A DNA stretch of 64,000 bases from NCBI GenBank assembly GCA_963820395.1, contig CAWGAE010000028.1, forward strand, positions 124,001 through 188,000, in the 5' to 3' direction. The notes beneath the pieces were generated by a model that was not told the DNA's origin, searched no databases, and saw only the letters and a list, made by a program, of their open reading frames with translations. Source of the DNA: DATFVJ01 sp963820395 (GTDB lineage: Bacteria > Actinomycetota > Actinomycetes > Streptosporangiales > Streptosporangiaceae). This document shows positions 22,522 to 32,106 of this stretch, piece after piece (position 1 is the stretch's first letter; each line of letters opens with the position of its first letter). The position numbers and the translations under genes are program-made.

Positions 22522-25103
22522 CTGAGCACCTCCGTTGGCATCGGCGCGTCGCCACCGGCGGGCGACGCGAATCGGGGCATAGCCAGTGCCACGGGACCGG
22601 CCGCTGGCCGGGAGCGCGCGGGCACCGGCTGGTCACGCTCGATCGTGAAAGTGATCGACGGGTCGGGCACGCCGGGCGCGTTGACGAAGGAGACGAAGCG
22701 GGACAGCTTCACCGGATCCTCGAGCACGCCGCGCCACTCGTCGGTATACGACTCGACGTGGCGGGCCATGGCGGCCTCGAGCTCGTCGCAGATGCCAAGG
22801 CTGTCGTCAACGATGACGGCGCGCAGGTGACCAAGGCCGCCATCCATCGCCTCGATCCACGCCGCGGTGCGCTGCAGCCGGTCGGCGGTGCGCACGTAGA
22901 ACATGAGGAACCGGTCGATCAACCGCACCAGCAGGTCGTGGTCGACATTGGACACCAAGAGCTCGGCATGCCGCGGCTGGAAGCCCCCGTTGCCGCCCAC
23001 GAAAAGATTCCAGCCGCCCTCACCCGCGATCACGCCGAAGTCCTTGGCGCGCGCCTCGGCGCATTCGCGGGCGCATCCCGACACTCCCGCTTTGATCTTG
23101 TGTGGCGAGCGCAGCCCGCGGTAGCGCAGCTCCAGCTCTATCGCGAGCGCCACGGAATCCTGCACGCCGTAACGGCACCAGGTGGAGCCGACACACGACT
23201 TGACGGTCCGCACCGCCTTCCCGTATGCGTGACCGGATTCGAATCCGGCGTCGACCAGGCGCCGCCAGATCGCCGGCAACTGCTCTACCCGGGCACCGAA
23301 AAGGTCGATCCGCTGCCCGCCGGTAATCTTTGTATAGAGACCGAAGTCATGGGCTACCCCGGCGATCACCATGAGCTTCGCTGCGCTGATCTCACCGCCT
23401 GGGATCCGCGGCACCACCGAATAGGTGCCGTTGCGCTGCAGATTGGCCAGGAAGTGGTCGTTGGTGTCCTGCAGCGCTGACTGCTCACCGTCGAGGACGT
23501 GACCGGTGCCGAGGGAGGCGAGGATCGAGGCGACGACCGGCTTGCAGATGTCGCATCCCCTGCCACGGCCCCGTGCCGCGATGAGTCCGGAGAACGTCCG
23601 GATGCCAGCCACCGCGACGATCTCGTAGAGTTCGGCGCGCGAGTACGCGAAGTGCTCGCACAGCGCACTCGACTGGTCGCAACCGCCGATCGCAAGCAGT
23701 TGCCTGAGCGCGGGCACGCAACTGCCGCAACCCGTGCCCGCCTTCGTGCACGCCTTGACCGACCCGAGGGTCGCGGTCGCGCTGCCGGCGATCGCCGACA
23801 TGATGGTGCTCTTGGCCACGGCATGGCATGAACAGATCAGCGCCTCGCCGGGCAGCGCGGCAACCCCGACCCCGGGCCGCCCGCCATTCCCGGCGCCCGC
23901 CGGGGTAAGCAGCGCGACCGGATCGGCGGGCAGCGGACCGCCGACAAGCGGGCGCAGCGACGCGAATGCTGTCGCATCGCCGACGAGCACACCGCCGAGC
24001 AACGTCATGGCGTCGTCGGAGACCACCAGTTTGCCGTAGGTGCCGGCCACCGGATCGTTCATGACCACCGCGAGCGCGCCCGGTGTGCGGGCATGCGCGT
24101 CACCGAAGCTCGCGACGTCTACGCCGAGCAGCTTGAGCTTCGCGGCGGTATCGGGCTCGCCGAGCGTCGCGCCGCCGCCGAGTATCCGGTCGGCGGCCAC
24201 CGCAGCCATCGCGTATCCCGGTGCCACCAGCCCGTACACCCGCCCGGCGACGCACGCGCACTCACCGACCGCGTAGATGTGCGGGTCGGCCGTGCGGCAG
24301 GCCGCTTCGACGGCGACCCCCCCGCGCTCGCCTACCGGAAGGCCTGCCGCGCGGGCCAATTCGTCGCGCGGCCGTACGCCGGCCGAGAACACGACCAGCT
24401 CGGCGTCGATGCCGGTACCGTCGGCCAGGGTCACCCCGGCGACCCCACCGCCGGCGCCCGGCCGCACCGCGGCGACCGCCGCACCGCAGTGCACCGAGAT
24501 GTCGAGGCGGGCCAGCATGCGGGCGAGCAACGCGCCGCCGCCCTCGTCAATCTGCAGCGGCATCAGGTGCGGCGCGGCCTCCACCACGTGCGCCTTCAGC
24601 CCCAGCAGGCGGAGCGCGTTGGCGGCCTCAAGACCGAGCAGCCCGCCGCCGATGACCACACCCGCGCTTGCGGTCGTGGCGGCTGCGGAGAGCGCCTCAA
24701 GGTCGTCGATGGTCCGGTAGACGAAGCAGCCGGGCATGTCGTGACCGGGCACCGGCGGGACGAATGGATACGATCCGGTGGCGAGCACCAGCGCGTCGTA
24801 ACCGAGGATCCGGCCCGCCGCGGTCGTCACGGCGCGCGCCGCACGATCGACCGCCACCGCGCGCTCACCCAGGCACAACTCGACGCGCCCGTCGGCCGCG
24901 AAGTCGGCGCCGGGCAACCGCAGGCCCATTTCGCTCGCGCCGTCGAAATAAGACGACAGCGACACCCGGTCGTATGCGGGCCTCGGCTCCTCCGCGAGCA
25001 CCGTGATCCGCCACTCCCCCGCGGTGTCGCGGTCGCGGACCGTCGCCACCAGGTGGTGACCGACCATCCCATGGCCGACCACGACCAGTTCGTGCGGCCT
25101 CAT
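22518..25103 (-). CDS. nirB: NAD(P)H-nitrite reductase large subunit NirB
   Basis: Reduces nitrite to ammonium with six electrons from NAD(P)H. The order of domains is: FAD/NAD(P) module (VVVGHGMVGHHLV at the start, LVLATGSYPFVPP, GVVIGGGLLGLEAANALR, YAVGECACVAG), BFD-type [2Fe-2S] domain (ICSCHAVAKS ... GTGCGSCVP), a second cysteine group around CDICKPVVA, ferredoxin-like domain, and the siroheme-4Fe4S domain with CVGSTWCRYG and SGCARECAEA. Length 861 is normal. The ATG 25103 has GGAGG seven bases upstream and overlaps the previous stop (ATGA). Confidence 0.97.
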   Translation of the reverse strand: MRPHELVVVGHGMVGHHLVATVRDRDTAGEWRITVLAEEPRPAYDRVSLSSYFDGASEMGLRLPGADFAADGRVELCLGERAVAVDRAARAVTTAAGRILGYDALVLATGSYPFVPPVPGHDMPGCFVYRTIDDLEALSAAATTASAGVVIGGGLLGLEAANALRLLGLKAHVVEAAPHLMPLQIDEGGGALLARMLARLDISVHCGAAVAAVRPGAGGGVAGVTLADGTGIDAELVVFSAGVRPRDELARAAGLPVGERGGVAVEAACRTADPHIYAVGECACVAGRVYGLVAPGYAMAAVAADRILGGGATLGEPDTAAKLKLLGVDVASFGDAHARTPGALAVVMNDPVAGTYGKLVVSDDAMTLLGGVLVGDATAFASLRPLVGGPLPADPVALLTPAGAGNGGRPGVGVAALPGEALICSCHAVAKSTIMSAIAGSATATLGSVKACTKAGTGCGSCVPALRQLLAIGGCDQSSALCEHFAYSRAELYEIVAVAGIRTFSGLIAARGRGRGCDICKPVVASILASLGTGHVLDGEQSALQDTNDHFLANLQRNGTYSVVPRIPGGEISAAKLMVIAGVAHDFGLYTKITGGQRIDLFGARVEQLPAIWRRLVDAGFESGHAYGKAVRTVKSCVGSTWCRYGVQDSVALAIELELRYRGLRSPHKIKAGVSGCARECAEARAKDFGVIAGEGGWNLFVGGNGGFQPRHAELLVSNVDHDLLVRLIDRFLMFYVRTADRLQRTAAWIEAMDGGLGHLRAVIVDDSLGICDELEAAMARHVESYTDEWRGVLEDPVKLSRFVSFVNAPGVPDPSITFTIERDQPVPARSRPAAGPVALAMPRFASPAGGDAPMPTEVLR

Positions 25104-26602
25104 ACCATTACCTCCGCTCCCGCAGCGTGCTGGCCGCTCCCGGCGTCGGCCAGCCAGGCGGCCAGCCCGGTGATGCCGTCGCGGCATCCACCGCAGCCCG
25201 TGGTCGCCCTCGTCGCCGTTACCAGGTCACGTACCGATCGCGCGCCGCGGTCCCACGCGGCCGCGAGCGCGCCCTTCGTAACCGTGTTACAGCGGCAGAC
25301 GATGGCGTTAGCTGGCAGCGACGCCACCTCGCCCGCATCGTCGGCCGGGCCCTGCCTGGGCAGCGCCCGGCCGAGCAGCAGCGCGAGCCGGTCGGCCGGC
25401 GCGCGCGCACCCGCGTCGAACAACTGGGTGACGACGGCGGCAGCGTCCGGCATGCCGAGCATGACCGCGCCCGTCACGCGGTCGTCCCGCAACGCGAGCT
25501 TCGCGTAGCGGCCCCGACTCGGGTCATCGAAGCGGAGCATCTCGGTCGTCTCGTCATCATCGGCATCGTCCGCACCCGGGTCACCCATCGCGGCCAGCTC
25601 TATCCCGTGGGCCTTGAGCCGGGTAACCGTGGGCGTGCCACGGTAGCGGGCGGCCGGGTCTGCGCCTGTCAGCAGCGCTGCGAGCACAGCGGCCTGCTCC
25701 CACGCGGGCTGGACGAGCCCGGCTACCGCACCGCGGTGCTGAGAACAGTCACCTATGGCCCGGATCCGCGGATCGGACGTGGTGAGCCGGTCGTCGACCA
25801 GCACGCCGCGGTCCGCTCGCAACCCGGCGCTGACGGCCAGCGCGGTCTCCGGGCGCACGCCGGTCGCCACCACCATCAGATCGCAGGGCAACGATGTGCC
25901 GTCGTCGAGTTTCAGCCCGTCGCCGGGCGTCCACCGGGCGGCCACGGCGCCGAGGCGCACGTCGATGCCGAGCCCGCGCAGCCGCCTGAGCAGTGTCCGC
26001 GCCGCGCCGGCGTCGAGCTGGCGCTCCATCAAGTGCGCCGCGGGATGCGCCACGGTCACCCGCGCGCCGCGGCCGGCGAGCCCGCGCGCGGCCTCGACGC
26101 CGAGAAGCCCGCCGCCAAGGACCACGATCCGCGCATCCGGGGCGCCTGCCAGGATGCGCCGGCAGTCGTCAATGGTCCGGAAGCGTGCTGTCCCGGGCGC
26201 CTGGTCCCCGCCCGGCTCGCGGAGGCCGTCGACCGGGGGCAGGTGAGCGCGGCTCCCGGTAGCCAGCACCAGGTGGTCGTAGCCGACGACCGAGCCGCCC
26301 GCGAGCTCGACTTCGCACCGGTCGCGGCGCACCGCGACCACGGTCGTGGCCCGCTGGATGTCCACCTGGTGCGCCCGCCCCCAGTCGTCGCCGTGCATCC
26401 TCACGTCGTCGGGCCCGAGCTGGCCCGCGAGCACGCTGGACAGCAGCACCCGGTTGTAGGCGACGTGCGGCTCCGCGCCGAGGATGGTCAGCGCCACGCG
26501 ACGGGCCTCTGGGTCGTGCTCACGGACCTCCTCGGCGAAGCGCGCGGCCGCCATGCCGTAGCCGACCACGACCACCCGCACCCGGCGCGGCGCCGGGCTC
26601 AT
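25100..26602 (-). CDS. nasC: NAD(P)/FAD oxidoreductase with BFD domain, nitrate reductase electron-transfer subunit
   Basis: 500 residues: FAD motif VVVVGYGMAAARFAEE, PHVAYNRVLLSSVLAG, LVLATGSRAHLP, NAD motif IVVLGGGLLGVEAARGL, RAIGDCSQH, and a C-terminal BFD-like [2Fe-2S] domain with CRCNTVTKGAL and TTGCGGCRDG. It resembles the N-terminal half of NirB and the NasC/NasB electron donors of assimilatory nitrate reductases, so it most likely passes electrons from NAD(P)H to NasA, whose gene lies directly upstream. The ATG 26602 overlaps the nasA stop by 4 bases; a longer in-frame reading into nasA is rejected. Confidence 0.9.
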   Translation of the reverse strand: MSPAPRRVRVVVVGYGMAAARFAEEVREHDPEARRVALTILGAEPHVAYNRVLLSSVLAGQLGPDDVRMHGDDWGRAHQVDIQRATTVVAVRRDRCEVELAGGSVVGYDHLVLATGSRAHLPPVDGLREPGGDQAPGTARFRTIDDCRRILAGAPDARIVVLGGGLLGVEAARGLAGRGARVTVAHPAAHLMERQLDAGAARTLLRRLRGLGIDVRLGAVAARWTPGDGLKLDDGTSLPCDLMVVATGVRPETALAVSAGLRADRGVLVDDRLTTSDPRIRAIGDCSQHRGAVAGLVQPAWEQAAVLAALLTGADPAARYRGTPTVTRLKAHGIELAAMGDPGADDADDDETTEMLRFDDPSRGRYAKLALRDDRVTGAVMLGMPDAAAVVTQLFDAGARAPADRLALLLGRALPRQGPADDAGEVASLPANAIVCRCNTVTKGALAAAWDRGARSVRDLVTATRATTGCGGCRDGITGLAAWLADAGSGQHAAGAEVMV

Positions 26603-28707
26603 CGCGCACGCTCCAGGCGGACCGCACAGAACTTGAACTCGGGCATCCGGCTCACCGGGTCCAGCGCTGCGTTGGTGACCAGGTTCGCGCTGTGCCGGCC
26701 GGCGAAGTGGAAGGGCAGGAAGACCGTGTCCAGCCGGATACCCGGCTCGCACCGCAACCGCGCGGTAGCCGCGCCGCGGCGGGACACCACGTCCACGAGC
26801 TCGCCGCCGGAGAAGCCCAACCGGGCCGCGGTGTCGGGGTGCACCTCGACGTATGCCTCGGGTGCCGCCGACAGCAGTTCCGGGACCCGCCTGGTCTGCG
26901 CGCCCGACTGGTAATGCGCCAGCACCCGCCCGGTGGTTGCGGTGAGGGGGTAATCGCCGTCCGGCGGCTCCGCGGGCCCGCGGTGACGGACCGGGACAAA
27001 CCTGGCCCGGCCATCGGCGTGGCCGAACCCCCGGGCGAACATGCGGGGCGTGCCGGGGTGCGCCGGAGCAGGGCACGGCCAGTGCAGCGCCTCTCCCGCG
27101 TCGATCCTGGCGTAGCTGAGGCCGGCGTAGTCGGCCGCACCGCCCGCCGAGGCGGCGCATAGTTCGGCGAATGCCGCGTCCGGGCGGACCGGGAAGCGGT
27201 CCGCTGGCTGGCCGAGCCGCACCGCCAGCTGATGCAGTACCCAAAGATCGCTGCGCACGCCCGGGAGCGGTGTGACGGCCCTGCGCCGGCGCAGCACCCT
27301 GCCTTCGAGGTTGGTTACCGTGCCGTCCTCTTCCGCCCACTGCGTGACCGGCAGCACGACGTCCGCCATGGCCGCGGTCTCCGACAGCACGAAGTCAGCG
27401 ACCACGAGCAGGTCGGACGCGGCAAGCCGGGCATGCACCCGCCGCGCGTCCGGTGCGGATACCGCGATGTTCGAGCCGAACACCAGCAGTGCGCGGGGGC
27501 CACCGGGACGGCCGAGCGAGTCGAGCAGCTCGTAGGCGCTACGCCCCGGGCCCGGCAGGTCAGCCGGGTCGACGCCCCAGATCCGGGCAACGTGGGCGCG
27601 CGCCTGCGGGTCGTTGATCCGGCGGTAGCCGGGCAACTGGTCAGCCTTCTGGCCGTGTTCCCGTCCGCCCTGGCCGTTGCCCTGGCCAGTCAGGCAGCCA
27701 TAGCCCCGCCCCGCACTGCCGGGCATGCCCAGCGCCAGCGCGAGGTTGATCCAGGCCGAAACGCTGTCGGTACCGGTGGCGTGCTGCTCGGTGCCCCGGC
27801 CGGTAAGAAGGTAGGCACGCGGGGCACGGCCAAGCAGCGTCACGGCCGAGCGCATGTCGGCCGCGGCCACGCCGGTGACACGTTCGGCCCGTTCCGGCCA
27901 CCAATGCACCGCGTGCGCCCATGTTTCGGCGAAGCCCGTGGTCCGCGACTCGACGTAGCCCCGGTCCAGCAGATCCTCCGTGACGGCAAGGTGCAGCATG
28001 CCGAAGGCGAGCACCATGTCGGTGCCGGCGGCTGGCCGCAGGTGCATGCCGCCGCGGCTAAGGGCGAGCTCCGCAGTGGGCGTGCGGCGCGGGTCGACGA
28101 CCACCAGCGCGGCGGTGGCCAGGTGTCCGAGCAGCGGCGGCATCGTCTCCGCGACGTTCGCGCCGACCAGCATGACGACGTCCGCCTCGCCGAGGTCGGT
28201 TACCGGAAAAGGCAGGCCACGGTCAACGCCGAAGGCCCGCAGACCGGCCGCGGCGGCCGACGACATGCAGAACCGCCCGTTGTAGTCCACTTCGGATGTG
28301 CCAAGCGCGAGCCGGGCGAACTTGCCCAGCATGTACGCCTTCTCGTTGGTCAGCCCGCCGCTGCCGAACACGGCAGCGGAATCGGGTCCATGCGCCGCGC
28401 GGAGCGCTGACAGCCGACCGGCTACTAGATCGAGCGCGTCGTCCCAGCCCACGGCTTCCAGCCGCTGTCCGCGGCGCGGCCGCGCCAGCGGCGTCGTGAG
28501 CCGGTCTGGGGCGGCAAGCACGGCCGCTGCCGTCCAGCCTTTCTGGCACAGGCCGCCACGGTTGGTGGGGAAGTCCCGGGGCTCCACGGTCACCGGGGCG
28601 GCGCCATCAGGCGCAGCGCGGCGCAGCGTCATGGCGCATTGAAGCGCGCAGTACGGGCAGTGGGTGGCCACCGCGGTCTCGTTGATGACCATCCTCGGAT
28701 CGCTCAT
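26599..28707 (-). CDS. nasA: Assimilatory nitrate reductase catalytic subunit (molybdopterin)
   Basis: A 702-residue Mo-bis-MGD enzyme reducing nitrate to nitrite. The N-terminal [4Fe-4S] site is CPYCALQC with the fourth ligand in GGLCQKGW. NGRFCMSSAAA near residue 145 carries the cysteine that would ligate molybdenum, followed by DVVMLVGANVAET, GCLTGQGNGQGGREHGQKADQLPGY split across two family motifs, and TTGRVLAHYQSG in the C-terminal MGD-binding domain. It has no C-terminal BFD domain; that function sits on the adjacent NasC. It overlaps narK upstream by 4 bases. Confidence 0.95.
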   Translation of the reverse strand: MSDPRMVINETAVATHCPYCALQCAMTLRRAAPDGAAPVTVEPRDFPTNRGGLCQKGWTAAAVLAAPDRLTTPLARPRRGQRLEAVGWDDALDLVAGRLSALRAAHGPDSAAVFGSGGLTNEKAYMLGKFARLALGTSEVDYNGRFCMSSAAAAGLRAFGVDRGLPFPVTDLGEADVVMLVGANVAETMPPLLGHLATAALVVVDPRRTPTAELALSRGGMHLRPAAGTDMVLAFGMLHLAVTEDLLDRGYVESRTTGFAETWAHAVHWWPERAERVTGVAAADMRSAVTLLGRAPRAYLLTGRGTEQHATGTDSVSAWINLALALGMPGSAGRGYGCLTGQGNGQGGREHGQKADQLPGYRRINDPQARAHVARIWGVDPADLPGPGRSAYELLDSLGRPGGPRALLVFGSNIAVSAPDARRVHARLAASDLLVVADFVLSETAAMADVVLPVTQWAEEDGTVTNLEGRVLRRRRAVTPLPGVRSDLWVLHQLAVRLGQPADRFPVRPDAAFAELCAASAGGAADYAGLSYARIDAGEALHWPCPAPAHPGTPRMFARGFGHADGRARFVPVRHRGPAEPPDGDYPLTATTGRVLAHYQSGAQTRRVPELLSAAPEAYVEVHPDTAARLGFSGGELVDVVSRRGAATARLRCEPGIRLDTVFLPFHFAGRHSANLVTNAALDPVSRMPEFKFCAVRLERAR

Positions 28708-30083
28708 CCGCCACTCAAGGCCAGGTCGGGCAGTGGCACGGCGTCCGCCGCAGGGCGGCGCAGGTAGCCGAGGTAGGTGACACCGGCGCAGAGCGCGTAG
28801 AACGCCAGGAAGCCGATCAGTGCCGGCGCCGCGGAACCCGCGGCCAGGTACGACTCACGGAAAGCGAGGTTGACCGCGGCGCCGCCGAGCGCGCCGACGG
28901 CGCCGACGATACCCAGCATCGCGGCTGACAGCCGGCGGGCCTGCGCCAGCGCGACCTCGGGATCCTGCGCGGCGGCCCTGCCCGCATGGGCGCGCCGCTG
29001 AAATATTCCCGGGATGAGCTTGTACGTCGAGCCGTTCCCGAACCCGCTGAGCACGAACACCGCCACGAAGCCGGCGACAAACAGCGCGAACGACCCGCGG
29101 AGCGCGGCCACCAGGATCACCGCCGTGCCGGCTGCCATGGCGCCGAAGGTCCACAGCGTCACCCGTGCACCACCGAGCTTGTCCGCCAGCCAGCCGCCGA
29201 CGGGGCGGCTGAGCGAGCCCGCAAGCGGGCCGATGAAAGTGAGATAGGCCGCTTCAAGCGGGGTCCGGTGAAACTGGTTCTGCAGTACCAGGCCGAACGC
29301 GAAACTGTAGCCGATAAACGAGCCGAATGTGCCTACATAGAGCACGGACATGAGCCAGCAGTGCCGGTCCTTCACGACCGTGACTTGTGCGGCGATGTCG
29401 GTCCGGGCACATGACAGGTTGTCCATGTACCGCATGGCGCACAAGGTCGCCGCCACGATTAGCGGCAGGTAGATCAGCGGTACGTACTCGGGATGATGAA
29501 TGGTCGCGAGCGCGATGACGGCCAAGCCTACAAGCTGGGTCAGCGCCACGCCGAGATTGCCACCGCCGGCGTTGAGCCCGAGCGCACGGCCTTTGTCGCA
29601 GTCACGGTAAAAGAAATTGATATTTGCCATGGATGAGGCGAAGTTGCCACCGCCGATGCCGCCGACGGCGGCGGCAAGAAGGAACACCCACAGCGGCAGG
29701 CCCGGCAGTCGGATCGCCGCCGCGGCGCAGATCGTGGGCACGAGCAGCAGGGCAGCGCTCACAACGGTCCAGTTACGGCCACCGAAGCGGCCTACCGCGA
29801 AGGTGTACGGGATGCGCAGGACCGCGCCGACGATGGTCACGAGCGTGACCAGCAGGAATTTCTGGTCCGGGGTAATGGTGAATCCCGCAGCCGGAACCAT
29901 GAAAAGCACGAGAACCGGCCACAGGCTCCACGTGGAGAAACCCAGGTGCTCCACGAAGATCGACGCAACCATGTTCCTGCGCGCCACGGTGCGACCCTTT
30001 TCCGCCCAGAACGCGGGGTTCTCCGGCTGCCACCGCTCAATCCAATGCGGGCCTTGCCTCGCGGGTCTCCCGACGCCGCCCAT
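28704..30083 (-). CDS. narK: Nitrate/nitrite transporter, NarK family (MFS)
   Basis: A 12-helix major facilitator, 459 residues. Signature motifs for the nitrate family are present: GGGNFASSMANINFFY (first nitrate signature, near residue 155) and NAGGGNLGVALTQ; the second half carries FGNGSTYKLIP, which matches the second GNGSxF-type signature. The cytoplasmic N-terminus has WQPENPAFW. First gene of the operon; the start ATG 30083 lies about 45 bases downstream of a -10-like TAGCGT, with two GlnR boxes upstream of that. Confidence 0.95.
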   Translation of the reverse strand: MGGVGRPARQGPHWIERWQPENPAFWAEKGRTVARRNMVASIFVEHLGFSTWSLWPVLVLFMVPAAGFTITPDQKFLLVTLVTIVGAVLRIPYTFAVGRFGGRNWTVVSAALLLVPTICAAAAIRLPGLPLWVFLLAAAVGGIGGGNFASSMANINFFYRDCDKGRALGLNAGGGNLGVALTQLVGLAVIALATIHHPEYVPLIYLPLIVAATLCAMRYMDNLSCARTDIAAQVTVVKDRHCWLMSVLYVGTFGSFIGYSFAFGLVLQNQFHRTPLEAAYLTFIGPLAGSLSRPVGGWLADKLGGARVTLWTFGAMAAGTAVILVAALRGSFALFVAGFVAVFVLSGFGNGSTYKLIPGIFQRRAHAGRAAAQDPEVALAQARRLSAAMLGIVGAVGALGGAAVNLAFRESYLAAGSAAPALIGFLAFYALCAGVTYLGYLRRPAADAVPLPDLALSGG

Positions 30084-30127
30084 GAATTCACCGCCTCACG
30101 CTGAACGTGCGCGTCAACCTGAGGCCC

Positions 30128-30180
30128 ACGCTACGGGAGGCTGGTTTCCATGCGGTAACCAAACGTAACTAGCTCGAAAC
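30128..30180 (-). promoter_or_regulatory. Two GlnR boxes and -10 box of the nitrate assimilation operon
   Basis: GlnR sites have the form GTnAC-N6-GAAAC. Box 1 is on the minus strand: GTTAC-CGCATG-GAAAC (30159-30144). Box 2 is on the plus strand: GTAAC-TAGCTC-GAAAC (30165-30180). They are back to back with centres 21 bp apart, two helical turns. On the minus strand TAGCGT (30133-30128) is a plausible -10, putting box 1 over the -35 region, as expected for an activator. The rest of 30181-30391 is GC-rich with short imperfect repeats (GGCACGG/GCCGTGCCG) and no gene I can support. Confidence 0.85.
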
Positions 30181-30391
30181 ACGGTGCTCACCGCGCATTT
30201 TAGGGGGATGTGAGCTGGCGCAACCCGAGGTGGGAGGCGGTGCGCAGGCGCCGTGTCGACATCGGCGCGAGCACACGGGGTACGAGCAGACGCCGCTGGC
30301 GGCACGGGCAGACGCGGCGCCGGCGGCACGGCAGGCGCCGTGCCGGCCGCACGGGTAGACACCGTGCCGGGCCGCCAGCGCCGCGTCGGCG

Positions 30392-31690
30392 CTAACCAGC
30401 CTGCCTGACCGGAACCGGCCGGTACTCCTGCGCCGAGGAGACCAGGTTGTCGACGAGTTCCTCCGCTCCGAGCCTGCTTTCGATCACGCGCAGGTCGGCG
30501 GCATTCGCCCTGGTCTCGACCCGGCGCGGCGTGAGCAGCGTACAGCAGTCCTGGTCGGGAAGTTCTGAGATGGACAGCGTGCGGATGCGGCGCGCCTCGG
30601 CCATGATCTCGGTCTTGTCCCAGCCGATCAGCGGGCGCAAGATCGGCAGCGCGACCGCGTCGTCGAGGGCGGTGATGTTCGCCAGGGTCTGGCTGCTCAC
30701 CTGGCCCAGCGAGTCACCTGTGACCAGCGCGGCGGCACCGAGCTTGGTGGCGAGCGCCTCGCCGGTCTTGAGCATCAGCCTGCGCTGCGCCATGATCTGC
30801 AGCCGCTCGGCACCGCTCGCCGCGAGCCGCTGCTGCGTCTTACCGAACGCCACCACGAACAGCCGGGACCGGCCCTGGAACTGGTCGAGCTCCCTGATCA
30901 GGGCGTACGCCTTGTAGATCGACTCGGGACCGGTCAACGGTACGCCGGAGAAATGCAGGAAGTCACAGCGCAGCCCGCGCCGCATCATCCGGTACGCGGC
31001 GACAGGTGAGTCGATGCCGCCGGACATCAGCACGAGCGCGCGGCCGCTCATCCCAACCGGCAGGCCGCCCTGCCCAGGTGTGCCGCCGGTGAAGACGAAC
31101 ACCTCATGCTGGTCGACCTCTACGAACACAGTGGTGTCCGGGTGACTGAGGTTCACGCTAAGACCGTGCGCCTGCTGTATGCGGGTGCCGATGTGCGCCG
31201 CGAGCTCGGTTGATCGCATCGGGAACCGCTTGTCCCTACGGCGGGCCCGTACGCCGAACGTGCCCGTCGCCCCTGCGGTCAGCGCGACTGCCGCAGCGGC
31301 CGCAGCATCCGGGTCCTTCGGTACTCGCACCGCGCGGTGTACCCGGACGATCCCCATGACCGAACAGACCCGCCGCGCCGCAACGTCTACCGCATCGGCC
31401 GGGTCGGCCGCCCGGACCGGGTCGGCCGCCTCAATTGTCTCGACCGGGCCGGCCGCCACACCCCAGTCGCCCCCATTACCCGGATGGGCCTGCCCGCCCT
31501 GCTGCTGATTCATGCGCAGGACGATGACGCCCTCGCGGCGCCACACATCAACATTCGCGCCAACGTCACGCAGGGCAGCGCGGATGTTGTCGTAGAGCAA
31601 CCGCTCGAAGCGCTGGCGGTTGCGCCCCTTCAGGACGATCTCGCCGAGCTTGAGCAGGACGCACGGCTCGGCCAAGTCGATGACAGACAC
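30392..31690 (-). CDS. thiI: tRNA 4-thiouridine synthetase ThiI (no rhodanese domain)
   Basis: Adenylates and thiolates U8 of tRNA. The order is N-terminal ferredoxin-like part (LLKLGEIVLKGRNRQRFE), THUMP domain (MRSTELAAHIGTRIQQ, DTTVFVEVD), then the PP-loop ATPase LVLMSGGIDSPVAAY, with VTGDSLGQVSSQT and RPLIGWDKTEI. The protein ends soon after PDQDCCTLLTP, so the C-terminal rhodanese of the E. coli enzyme is absent. A stretch of EAADPVRAADPADAVD type lies between strands near residue 85. The start is uncertain: GTG 31690 fits homologues best, while in-frame ATG 31720 and a start at 31741 are possible. Confidence 0.92.
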   Translation of the reverse strand: MSVIDLAEPCVLLKLGEIVLKGRNRQRFERLLYDNIRAALRDVGANVDVWRREGVIVLRMNQQQGGQAHPGNGGDWGVAAGPVETIEAADPVRAADPADAVDVAARRVCSVMGIVRVHRAVRVPKDPDAAAAAAVALTAGATGTFGVRARRRDKRFPMRSTELAAHIGTRIQQAHGLSVNLSHPDTTVFVEVDQHEVFVFTGGTPGQGGLPVGMSGRALVLMSGGIDSPVAAYRMMRRGLRCDFLHFSGVPLTGPESIYKAYALIRELDQFQGRSRLFVVAFGKTQQRLAASGAERLQIMAQRRLMLKTGEALATKLGAAALVTGDSLGQVSSQTLANITALDDAVALPILRPLIGWDKTEIMAEARRIRTLSISELPDQDCCTLLTPRRVETRANAADLRVIESRLGAEELVDNLVSSAQEYRPVPVRQAG

Positions 31691-31741
31691 GACTATATAG
31701 TGTGCCAGGTGCTCGACCATTCGCCGGTCCGCGCGGCACAT

Positions 31742-32055
31742 TCAGCCCTCCGCCAGGCGCGCAGCCGGTGGCGTGGCAGACCAGTTACCTGGACCGGCGG
31801 ACGTCAGCCATGGCACCTGGCCGCAGCCTCCGCAACCGCCGCTGAATCCGACCCGGGCCATGATCCATTTCCATCGCGGCCCCATCACGTTCCGCAGGCG
31901 GCCATGTCACCGCCACAGCCGTCGTGCACCTGCTGCGTTTCGGCTCCGGGTACGAGACGACAGGACGCGCCGTCGGAAGCCGTAACCCCGACGACGCGAC
32001 CTCCTCGCTGGTCAAGCCCGTTGACGGCAGTGGGTCAGGCACCGCGAGGCCCGTC
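31742..32055. other. Intergenic, no gene seen
   Basis: Between the thiI 5' end and the terminator of pfkA, which reads towards it. I see no coding region with family resemblance; the ORFs on either strand show no conserved motifs. The thiI promoter should be near its right-hand gene start, where ACTATATAGT (about 31692-31701) is a conspicuous AT-rich palindrome. Confidence 0.5.
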
Positions 32056-32090
32056 GCATGCGCGGCCCGTAAGGCGCGGGCGGCGCATGC
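32056..32090 (-). terminator. Hairpin after pfkA
   Basis: GCATGCGCGGCCCG (32056-32069) and CGGGCGGCGCATGC (32077-32090) pair over 14 positions with one mismatch, leaving a 7-base loop. It begins 17 bases beyond the pfkA stop codon. No U-run is present. Confidence 0.55.
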
Positions 32091-32106
32091 GCGGCAGCCA
32101 GCCGGG

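Noticed and set aside
30114..30362. Small minus-strand ORF upstream of narK
   Set aside because: It covers the two GlnR boxes and shows no conserved feature.
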